Below, piece by piece: positions 8,232-15,072 of a stretch of DNA of 26,821 bases (its first letter is position 1; every line of letters begins with the position of its first letter). The stretch lies in NCBI GenBank assembly GCA_016295455.1, contig JAEDLE010000025.1, forward strand, positions 1 to 26,821, given 5' to 3'. The notes under the pieces were generated by a model. That model saw only the letters and a program-made list of their open reading frames with translations, did no database searches and had not been told where the DNA came from. Source of the DNA: Bacteroidales bacterium (GTDB taxonomy: Bacteria > Bacteroidota > Bacteroidia > Bacteroidales > UBA932). Position numbers and translations under genes: made by a program.

Positions 8232-8646
8232 TTACTGCTCCTTTGTGAAGACTGAGCAGAATGCAAACATGTCAGCGTCGAAGTCATCGTCCCACCACAT
8301 TTCTCCGAATGGAGGCATGTCATAGTCTCTGAACTGCATTTCAAGCTTGCCATCATTTGTAAGTCGGAAAGCGATTACGCTCTCTCCGAGTTCCTCGTCG
8401 TCAGCGCTGAAAGCACGGTTTGCATTAGAGAGAAGATAGTAGGTGAAGATTACAGAATCATCGTCGATAACCTCAGCCTGGAACATGTTGATTTCTTCAA
8501 CTGTGTATTTGCCGAGGACAACTCCTTCGGTAGAGTAGTTCTTAGGCTCTGTAAGTGTGATCGTAGCCTCTCTGAAGTAGTTTGCAAAGTCACCCTTTCC
8601 ATTGGTTGTGAGGGTTACCACACCAGTCTCAGGATCTTCTGCGTAA
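8232..8646 (-). pseudogene. 5'-truncated hypothetical gene cut by an IS21 end
   Basis: The minus-strand frame ends at 8232 and codes for about 135 residues ending SVFTKEQ. Upstream it stays open only to the first IS21 end repeat (8647-8665) and meets an in-frame stop just beyond. A GTG at 8621 is an internal start candidate, but the text before it (DYAEDPETGVVTLTTNG) reads as continuous protein. The beta-strand-rich pattern (VTLTTNGKGDF..., VIFTYYLLSNA, VIAFRLTNDGKLEMQF) suggests a small secreted or lipoprotein domain, but I do not recognise a family. The N-terminus, including any signal peptide, was lost when the IS21 element inserted. Confidence 0.6.
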
Positions 8647-8904
8647 TCCGGACCATGGTCGGCCAGTAAATCCGTTCAAAATTCCATTAAAAAGATACTC
8701 GTTCACCTATTAAAAAGGTGAAATAATGAGTAAAAAACGATCAAAATCTGCCGCGGCGCTCTATTTTTCCGGAGCATTATCGGCCACTCCCGCTGGAGTC
8801 CATCAAAAATGCCAGTCTGCGAACACGAATCCGGACTATTGTCGGCCACTTTTCAATCTTAAATCATTGATGCTCAATCTTGTCCGGAGCATTGTCGGCC
8901 ACTC
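8647..8904. repeat. IS21 left end with four transposase-binding-type repeats
   Basis: Four direct copies of a roughly 20-bp motif of the form TCCGGA-CATT-TCGGCCACT lie at 8647-8665, 8768-8789, 8830-8850 and 8883-8904, upstream of istA. IS21-family ends are known to carry several such repeats recognised by IstA. The outermost copy diverges most at its inner end. The spacing is irregular (about 121, 62 and 53 bp between starts) and there are no uniform spacers, so this is not a CRISPR. Confidence 0.75.
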
Positions 8905-8958
8905 TTGCTATAAATCTCATAACTTTGCTGCTATGGAACAACTAAACATAGCAGAGTT

Positions 8959-10032
8959 ATGGCAGGAACATCAATCGATATGAGCAAGGTCAAGCAATTG
9001 CTCCAATTAAAGCAGTCAGGCATGTCAAACAGACAGATTGCCAAGACGCTAGGTATAAGCAGGGACAAGGCAAATGAGTTTGTCAAACAGGCAGAGTCTG
9101 ATCCGTTAGGTATTGTGGGCTTGCTGAAGTTGGATGACCCCGTTTTGGACAAGCGAATGCATCCCGGCAATCCTGCATATACTGATGAAAGGATGGAGGA
9201 GTTCCTTCGTCTTTTGCCTGACTTTGTTGAGCAGCTGAGTCGCAAGCATGTCACCAGGCAGATTGTGTGGGAGGACTATAAACGCATGCATCCTGACGGA
9301 TATGAGCGCTCGCAGTTCTTCTATCATCTGGCTCAGAATCTCAAAGCACAGAAGGCACCGACATCTGTTCTGCATCATGAGCCTGGTCTTGAACTATATG
9401 TAGACTTTGCCGGTGACACATTGAGCTACATCGACATGGAGACAGGTGAAGTGATAAAGGTCCAGACCTTTGTCTCTACTCTTGCATGCACTGACTATGC
9501 GTTCGTGCTATGTGTTCCATCTCAAAAGACTGAGGACTTCCTGTATGCCTTGCGACGTGCATTGGAGTTCTATGGCGGCGTTCCTAAAATAGTTGTTCCC
9601 GATAACCTTAAGGCTGCCGTGACGAGAGCTGACAAGTATGAACCCACGATAAACAAGGCGATGGAGGACATGGGCAATCATTACGGCTTCGTCGTCATAC
9701 CTTGCCAGCCTGCCAAACCAACTCAGAAGTCTCTTGTAGAAAATCAGGTGCAGATGATATACCATCGGATATATGCAAGACTTCAGCATCGGCAGTTCTT
9801 CTCCTTGGAAGAGTTGAATGTGGCGGTGTATGAGCTGCTTGTCAGACATAACCAGACTCGTATGCAGCAGCGGGCATATACTCGCGAAGAGCACTTCCAT
9901 GCGATCGAGAGAATGGCGCTTAGAGATCTGCCTGAGACACCATATCTTATGAAACGCTATGCGGACGTCACCGTCCAGCAGAACGGTCATGTATATCTGA
10001 GCTGCGACAAGCACTACTACTCTGTTCCTTGG
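8959..10032 (+). pseudogene. istA: IstA transposase of IS21 family, C-terminally truncated
   Basis: About 358 genuine residues. An N-terminal helix-turn-helix (GMSNRQIAKTLGISRDKANEF, about 21-41) is followed by an rve/DDE integrase core: YVDFAG with Asp149, VVPDNLKAAV with Asp215, and KSLVEN with Glu261. After HYYSVPW (residue 358) the frame runs into antisense recD2 sequence and ends at 10161 with a nonsense tail rich in Pro, Ser and Arg. Complete IstA proteins are about 500 residues and continue with a beta-barrel domain, absent here. The start could also be ATG 8980, which overlaps the stop of a short upstream frame (ATGA). The catalytic triad is present, but without the C-terminus and IstB it is probably inactive. 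Confidence 0.85.
10025..10032. other. Tail-to-tail istA/recD2 junction with 8-bp shared sequence
   Basis: TTCCTTGG at this position fits both the istA reading (SVPW) and the antisense recD2 reading (PKE). Left of it all sequence reads as istA; right of it all reads as recD2. The short shared stretch fits illegitimate, microhomology-based joining, or a chimeric assembly. Confidence 0.6.
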
Positions 10033-11200
10033 GGTTATACTCGAGCATCCTGTGGATGGTCCTGGCCTCCATCCCGGTGGCCTCGCTCATCCTCTTCGAC
10101 GCACGTCCCGTGGGAGCCGCCAGCAGCACCTTCATCCCGGAGGAGCGCAGTGCGCCGATGATGGCCTTCGTTGTGGTGGTCTTTCCTGTCCCGGGACCTC
10201 CGGTCAGCACCATAACCTTCGATTTCAGGGCCAGCCTTACGGCCTCCAGCTGGGTCTCGTCATAGACGATGCCCCCGCCATGAGACAGATCCGGCTCCGG
10301 TTCGGAGAAGAGTGATCCGCTTCCGCTCCTCAGCGCGAGAATCCTTCGGGCAGCGCCGCACTCGGCATGATGGAAGGGAGGCAGATACATATCCTCCCCG
10401 TCTTTTATCACGTCACCAGCTTCGACCATCTCTCCCAGGACACCGCAGACCGCTTCGCCCCCGACCTCAAGGAGGTCCATGGCCTTCCCCAGGAGCTGCT
10501 CCTCTGTGGCAAAGCAGTGCCCCTCGTCAGCTATCTGGCCGAGGGTGTAGAGGATACCGCTGCGGCACCTGCGGGGATCGTCCTTACCGTAGCCCATCCT
10601 GGAGGCTATGCCGTCTGCGGTCTTGAAACCGATACCCCAGATGTCATCGGCAAAGCGGTAGGGGTTCTCCTGCACCTTGTCAATGCTCTCCTTGCCGTAC
10701 TCGCGGTAGATCTTTGCCGCGAAGGCGGTGCTCACCCCGTGACCCTGAAGGAAGAGCATCACGTTCTTTATGTCCTTCTGCCTCTCCCAGCTCTTGCGTA
10801 TCTTGGCTATCCTCTTGGCGCCAATTCCATGGACTTCGTTCAGACGCTCGATATCCGTCTCGATGACATCGATGGTGTCGGTGCCGAATCGGTCAACGAT
10901 GAGCCGTGCGAACTTTGGTCCTATGCCCTTTACCAGCCCGCTCCCGAGGTACTTCTCTATGCCGTAGGCCGTGGCGGGCATCACCTCCTCCCAGGTCGTG
11001 CACTGGAACTGCTGCCCGTATTTCCTGTCCACCCTCCATTCGCCCTGGCACAGAAGTACCGAGCCCGCCGGAACATCCAGCAGGTTCCCCACAAGTGTCA
11101 CGAGGTCATCGTACCCCTTGACCTTCACACGGAACACCGAATAGCCGTTTTCCGGGTTCTGATATGTGATGCGTTCAACTACGCAACGGATCTGTGCCAT
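10025..11200 (-). pseudogene. recD2: RecD2-type ATP-dependent DNA helicase, N-terminal half only
   Basis: The first 392 or so residues of a RecD2-like superfamily 1B helicase, which is normally about 740 residues. Visible are the N-terminal OB-like region (RITYQNPENGYSVFRVKVKG), helix-hairpin-helix repeats (GIGPKFARLIVDRFG, VHGIGAKRIAKI, WGIGFKTADGIA) and the Walker A motif GGPGTGKT (about 334-341), followed by APTGRASKRMSEATG. The gene stops matching after EYNPKE. Walker B, the later helicase motifs and the SH3-like domain are missing, cut at the junction with istA. An AGGAG lies 8 bases before the ATG, and the gene starts 34 bases after the upstream ATPase gene. GC content is clearly higher than in the ATPase genes. 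ATP hydrolysis and unwinding should be lost. Confidence 0.85.
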
Positions 11201-11234
11201 GGATGATTCTCCTGAACAACACTGGCATCATTCG

Positions 11235-12236
11235 TCATGCCTTCCCAACGATCTCAATTCGTAACCACAGTTTGAATAGTGAATCACTGACTGTGTATAG
11301 GCTCCCTCTTGGTGTCCTACCGTCCTTTCGTATGAGCTTGCTGTCAGCCATCAGCTTCAGGTACGGTGAAATCCTGCCATTGTCTTGATGGACAGCACTC
11401 CGAATTCCTGCGAGTGTGAGTCCGGTGTCGGCAGAGGCAAGACAGATGAGGAGTCTCTGGGCCTGGACATTCAACGAATCAAATTTTTCCTTGAAGTACA
11501 AGTGGAAATGGTCAGCGAGACAGATAAGGTCTTTGCTCCGGTCTTCAGACTTGCTCATTATTTCTCTTGCCACAATCAGCGAGCGGATGGTGGAAGGTAA
11601 ATAGTCCATCAGCCTTTCCAACCTAGAAGAGTCGCAATCAAAACCAGAAGTGTTCAGAAAGGAACTGATTTGAACCGGTTTCAGGTAATGAAGCCTGAAT
11701 CCGTCGAAGAATGGAGCATCATAATCAGTGAAGGCAGGAAGGACTTTATCGCAGGACGCAACAATGATTGGTGCCCCAGCCTTGTTCAACTTACCTCTCA
11801 GTGCATATTGGTCAGCTTTCTCTGAACGTCTGAAATAGTACCCGATATCATCGAGGAGCAAAATGATTCGCTTGTTGCTATTGGCCTGCCAGTTCAAGAT
11901 ACCATCGTAGTCGGGAATGTCTTGTGAATTCAGCATTCTGGCGCATTCGGACCATATGTCATCTGATGAAAACACTCTTTTCCCTTCAATAGCCACGGGT
12001 ACAAGCTGTTCCGACATCTCAGTTTTTACGGACTGGAATAGTCTTGCAAGAAGGAATGTCTTTCCACTACCGGATTCTCCCACAATCATTCTTGCCTGTG
12101 CGGCTCTGGACGGATTCTCATTGCTCAGACCATTTTCCAGCAATGAAAGAGTATCAGTATTCACATCAAGAATGGTCCTTTCCTCGATGTTCAAGCCTGA
12201 CAGGTTCTCGTACAATATTGGAAAACTTGCTCTCAT
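11235..12236 (-). CDS. AAA/STAND-like ATPase with C-terminal winged-helix-like region (second of a pair)
   Basis: A 333-residue cytoplasmic protein with Walker A GESGSGKT (53-60), Walker B RIILLLDDIG (about 123-132) and a sensor-1-like IIVASCDK. The region from about residue 245 (SLNVQAQRLLICLASADTGLTLAGIRSAVHQD...SDSLFKLWLRI) reads as a winged helix, typical of ATPases in the STAND/archaeal ATPase group. It starts 10 bases after the other ATPase gene, so they are probably one operon. GC content is low compared with the flanking recD2 and Panacea-like genes, suggesting separate origin. The function is unknown; paired NTPases of this shape occur in mobile and defence islands, but no effector domain is visible here. 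Confidence 0.8.
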   Translation of the reverse strand: MRASFPILYENLSGLNIEERTILDVNTDTLSLLENGLSNENPSRAAQARMIVGESGSGKTFLLARLFQSVKTEMSEQLVPVAIEGKRVFSSDDIWSECARMLNSQDIPDYDGILNWQANSNKRIILLLDDIGYYFRRSEKADQYALRGKLNKAGAPIIVASCDKVLPAFTDYDAPFFDGFRLHYLKPVQISSFLNTSGFDCDSSRLERLMDYLPSTIRSLIVAREIMSKSEDRSKDLICLADHFHLYFKEKFDSLNVQAQRLLICLASADTGLTLAGIRSAVHQDNGRISPYLKLMADSKLIRKDGRTPRGSLYTVSDSLFKLWLRIEIVGKA

Positions 12237-12246
12237 CTAATAATCA

Positions 12247-13410
12247 TCATTGAACGAACTTCTGGTACCAATAATCCCTGAGCAAAGGGGAGCGGAAAGT
12301 TCGAATGGACCCACGCTTCAATATGTACCCATCGTTTTCCAACATTTCAAGGACTTTGCTCAGATTATAATCAACCGATTCCAGTTCTGAAGGGTTCTCT
12401 CCGGTCATCATAACATTCAAAAGAGATGTACGTTCCATCCCCGATGGCAGAGTTGAAAGTTGTTTCAGCAGCATTCTGGCCGGCTTCTCATATTCACCGT
12501 ATTCAGACAGTCTCTCCGACCAGGTGGAAAGGTAATTTTCAGAACATAGACTATCATATGCAGCATCAATAATTGTTCTGTTGACTTCACCTTCATATTC
12601 CTCGGAAATCTTGGCGAAGATAATCTGGATAAAGTAAGGAATGTTCCAGTGAAGTTTATCCAACGTGTACTGGATGTCCTCGAGGCTCATTTCAATTCCT
12701 TCGGCGTCGCATAGTCCGGAAAGCAGTCCGGACGCTTCTTCCCTGTTAAGTTCATCAAGTCCAAATTCTGTCAAATCATTTACAGTATAGCCTAGATTCA
12801 GTGCCGAGGTGAAATTCCTCAGTCCAACCGAACCACAAAACAACCACCTCACCTTCGTATGACTCACTTGCCGCAGGCTCCTAAGCCAATTGAGAATGAA
12901 CGATACTTTATCTGTGCCGTTCTCATTTTTGTTCAGCAGACCAAGGAACAGAGTCAGTTCATCCACCACAATCAGAGTATCCTGGTCATGACAAATCAGC
13001 TCCTTCAAATCCTTGTAGAGATTCTCTTGCTCATCTTTCTTGTTTATGTTTATATCTATGGGACCGACAGATACTTTTTCAATTCTATCAAGGACTGCTC
13101 CAATCCCTTTTGAAATGCTGCCAGTTACCTGTTTCCAGATTTTACCATTTTCAAAGGACTCAATTATAAGTCTGAGAAAACCATCCACTGACGTGGTTTC
13201 TTCCAAGTCAATATAGACACAATTCCATCCCTTATTCCGCTTAATATCGATCAGCCTTTTTGCAAATGAAGATTTCCCAATGCGTCTAGGAGCGGATAAA
13301 AGAAGCGAATGACCACTGTCCAGAAGACGGGTCGCCTTTTTTAATTCCTTTTCTCTTCCATAGAAGTCATCACCTTCGACAGGAGGACCAATTTTATTCG
13401 ATATACACAT
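12247..13410 (-). CDS. AAA/STAND-like ATPase (archaeal-ATPase type), first gene of a pair
   Basis: A 387-residue protein. The N-terminus IGPPVEGDDFYGREKEL is the usual entry to this ATPase group. Walker A is SAPRRIGKSS (39-48), Walker B LIVVDE (146-151), and WLFCGSVGLRN (about 185-195) fits sensor 1. The C-terminal third (about 290-387) has winged-helix character, ending RTFRSPLLRDYWYQKFVQ. No membrane segment or nuclease domain is seen. The gene is preceded by an AT-rich region with a -7-like box and a 12-bp palindrome, and is followed after 10 bases by a second ATPase gene. ATP-dependent oligomerising sensor or regulator is the family expectation; the actual role is unknown. Confidence 0.82.
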   Translation of the reverse strand: MCISNKIGPPVEGDDFYGREKELKKATRLLDSGHSLLLSAPRRIGKSSFAKRLIDIKRNKGWNCVYIDLEETTSVDGFLRLIIESFENGKIWKQVTGSISKGIGAVLDRIEKVSVGPIDININKKDEQENLYKDLKELICHDQDTLIVVDELTLFLGLLNKNENGTDKVSFILNWLRSLRQVSHTKVRWLFCGSVGLRNFTSALNLGYTVNDLTEFGLDELNREEASGLLSGLCDAEGIEMSLEDIQYTLDKLHWNIPYFIQIIFAKISEEYEGEVNRTIIDAAYDSLCSENYLSTWSERLSEYGEYEKPARMLLKQLSTLPSGMERTSLLNVMMTGENPSELESVDYNLSKVLEMLENDGYILKRGSIRTFRSPLLRDYWYQKFVQ

Positions 13411-13433
13411 AGTTTCAAGATTTCAGTATGGGT

Positions 13434-13477
13434 CAAATATATAAATTAATTTCTATAAAAGAAAGTTTCTATAGAAA
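13434..13477 (-). promoter_or_regulatory. Promoter -7 box and palindromic operator candidate for the ATPase pair
   Basis: On the minus strand, TATATTTG (13441-13434) matches the Bacteroidota -7 box and would start transcription near 13428, about 18 bases before the ATG. A perfect 12-bp palindrome, TTTCTATAGAAA (13466-13477), with a second half-copy TTCTATA at 13451-13457, covers the place where the -33 element would be. A bound repressor there would block the promoter. No good TTTG is seen at -33. Confidence 0.4.
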
Positions 13478-13540
13478 AGTTTTTTATATATCATGATTGG
13501 CAACAAAGTTCAACATAATGTACTTTTTCGATTTGATATT

Positions 13541-13570
13541 GTTCCAGCTTTCTATCTCAAGTTCTGGAAC
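13541..13570. other. Inverted repeat at the end of the Panacea-like gene
   Basis: GTTCCAG (13541-13547) and CTGGAAC (13564-13570) are perfect complements separated by 16 bases and cover the stop codon of the Panacea-like gene. No T run follows on either strand. It marks the change from GC-rich to AT-rich sequence and might be a weak terminator. Confidence 0.3.
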
Positions 13571-13989
13571 CAATCCCGGATTTCGGTGTCCTCCATGTCC
13601 ATGGCCACGTCCGGATGAGCGGTGACCAGTGCCTCGTACTCGGCCCTGTACCCGTCATCCGATGTATCCTTGAGCTTCGAATATACCCTCGGGAAGACTG
13701 GACCGTACTCCCACATCTGCGGATGCTCGGTAGTTAGCCTCGCTCCGCACCTCGCAAGGTGCTTCCCGTAAAGGATGTACATTATCGTCTGCACCTGGTT
13801 GCGGTAAAGGATATGCCCCTGCTCCTTCGAGCGGAAGCATACCGCCTTTGCAAGGTCCAGGGAGTCGATGCCGGTCTCCGTGAACCCGGTGCCGGCATCC
13901 GTACCGGTGGTGGCGGAAAGCCGCCTGTTCTCTTCCCGGAGGCTCTCCACCTCGGCCTTCAAACGGGAGAACTCCTCCTCCCTTTCCAT
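13552..13989 (-). CDS. Panacea (DUF4065, SocA-like) domain protein, antitoxin-like
   Basis: A 145-residue protein. Residues 1-27 form a charged coiled-coil-like helix (EREEEFSRLKAEVESLREEN). The rest matches the Panacea/DUF4065 pattern: LAKAVCFRSKEQG, NQVQTIMYILYGKHLA (65-79) and the hallmark WEYGPVFPRVYSKL (93-106). Family members include the proteolytic adaptor SocA and antitoxins that neutralise varied toxins. No toxin gene is recognisable beside it: downstream lie the ATPase genes, upstream the broken transposase. The ATG at 13989 sits only 8-12 bases from the breakpoint in the IS4 element, so its own promoter was probably lost; transcription could come from the transposase promoter. It is GC-rich compared with the adjacent ATPase pair. 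Confidence 0.7.
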   Translation of the reverse strand: MEREEEFSRLKAEVESLREENRRLSATTGTDAGTGFTETGIDSLDLAKAVCFRSKEQGHILYRNQVQTIMYILYGKHLARCGARLTTEHPQMWEYGPVFPRVYSKLKDTSDDGYRAEYEALVTAHPDVAMDMEDTEIRDWFQNLR

Positions 13990-14003
13990 AAGAGCCCTTT
14001 TTT

Positions 14004-14932
14004 ATCTTCAGATGCTGCTTGAGCCACTTGAAAAAAAGCTCGATCTGCCATCTCTGATGATAGAGTTCTGTAACAAGCATCGGGCTGATATCCAACGCAT
14101 TAGTGAAGAATATAAACTCACGTTTGTTCTCTTCATCCCAGTACTTGATGCGCCTGATCTTGTCAGGATACTTCGCCTTGGTGAACTGTCCATCCATACA
14201 TCCCACAGCGTCGGATAGGATGCCGGATCCAGGCTGGAAACGTCTCGTCCATTTGGTCGGTCGGAAGTCGTTGTTCTTCTTTCCTCTGACCACGAAGTAC
14301 GCCCCGATGCTCTCAATGTTATGGAGACGCTTGAAGTCATTGTAACCGCGGTCGAAGATGTAGAATGAGTTCTCCTCATATGGTATCTCATCCATTGCAT
14401 TCATGTCGTGGATACGTGCTTCGGTGATGTGAAAGAACGTAGGAATGGATGTCTCAATGTCATACAGCGTATGTACTTTGATGCCTCCTTTTCGCTGATT
14501 CTTCCTGAACAGGGCCCATTGAAATGTCTCAAGACAAAGCTCGATAGTCGTTGAGTCAAAGGCATATACGTTGCCTCCAAGCTTGAAGATATCGTCGGCA
14601 CGACAGGCTCTGGCTTCCGCTACAACCCTGTAAGCAAACTCCTCGAAGATACGATAGTCGCGCTTGTTGTTGGCGTCTGAAAGGGTACTCTTCGATGCAT
14701 GCTTTCCGAAGCCAAGGTGGAATGCCTTGCTGGCGTGGACCTGAGTAGCAAGCACTACGTCTCGCAGGCTTTCCCGGTTGAGCAACTGACCGAACATGAG
14801 GACAGCGAGCTGATTCCAACAGGTGAACTGCTTGACATATCGATTGCCGTTGTATTTGTTTGCCAGTCGTAGGAAGACATCCTTATCAAGGAAGTCTAAA
14901 AGCTGTGAGAACACGTATTTTCCGTTATGCAT
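14004..14932 (-). pseudogene. IS4-family transposase, N-terminal three quarters
   Basis: About 310 residues from ATG 14932. The DDE residues are visible: first Asp in NVYAFDSTTIEL, second in YIFDRGYNDF, and the catalytic Glu within YHQRWQIELFFKWLK, which fits the Y-(2)-R-(3)-E-(6)-K signature of the IS4 family. The genuine sequence ends at HLKIKK. The frame then runs on for about 115 meaningless residues to a stop at 13655, out of frame through the Panacea-like gene. The missing C-terminal 72 residues are at 5047-5271. The catalytic core survives, but the C-terminal end of the domain is replaced, so activity is doubtful. Confidence 0.88.
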
Positions 14933-14954
14933 GTGCCATTCTACGTTAGTCTGG

Positions 14955-14987
14955 CAAAGATAATTTCAAATCGGCGCGGTCTCAAAA
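14955..14987 (-). promoter_or_regulatory. Transposase promoter of the IS4 element
   Basis: On the minus strand TTTTG (14987-14983) and TATCTTTG (14962-14955) are separated by exactly 20 bases, a near-ideal Bacteroidota -33/-7 promoter. It lies upstream of the transposase ATG at 14932 and now points through the truncated transposase into the Panacea-like gene. Confidence 0.65.
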
Positions 14988-15031
14988 CCTCTGTAATTAC
15001 CTAACAATCAATATTTTCAAAGAACTTTTAT

Positions 15032-15053
15032 GAATTTTTACCGGACACTAGTG
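15032..15053. repeat. Right terminal inverted repeat of the IS4 element
   Basis: The reverse complement matches 4985-5006 at 18 of 22 positions. It is directly followed by the right copy of the target duplication. Confidence 0.8.
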
Positions 15054-15062
15054 ACAAGTAAT
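15054..15062. repeat. Right copy of 9-bp target site duplication (ACAAGTAAT)
   Basis: Identical to 4976-4984. Removing the element and one copy joins the GH127 stop codon to the GH31 ATG at 15073 with a gap of about 14 bases, the expected operon spacing. Confidence 0.8.
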
Positions 15063-15072
15063 CTGTAATGAT

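Larger units (their letters stand above)
8640..10032 (+). mobile_element. IS21-family element remnant (left end and 5' part of istA; istB missing)
   Basis: The left end repeats and about 70 percent of istA are present. The end of istA, all of istB and the right end are missing, replaced by a recD2 fragment in the opposite orientation. The exact left boundary is uncertain, between about 8622 and 8647. The remnant cannot transpose by itself. Confidence 0.75.
13997..15053 (-). mobile_element. Right part of the split IS4-family element (transposase 5' part, promoter, inverted repeat)
   Basis: It contains the first 310 or so transposase codons, a good promoter (14955-14987) and the right inverted repeat (15032-15053). 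With 4985-5271 it reconstitutes one IS4 element of about 1.34 kb. CTTTTT occurs at both inner break points (5266-5271 and 13997-14002). Confidence 0.85.

Noticed and set aside
8647..8904. CRISPR-like repeated motif
   Set aside because: Only four copies with irregular spacing and imperfect identity, placed at an IS21 end upstream of istA.
8726..8983. 85-codon frame whose stop overlaps an istA start (ATGA)
   Set aside because: It runs across the IS21 end repeats and has no domain. The overlap is compatible with coupling, but nothing else supports a real gene.
10367..11206. 279-codon open frame on the plus strand
   Set aside because: It is antisense to the clear recD2 coding frame, which has recognisable motifs; GC-rich coding DNA often leaves long open antisense frames.
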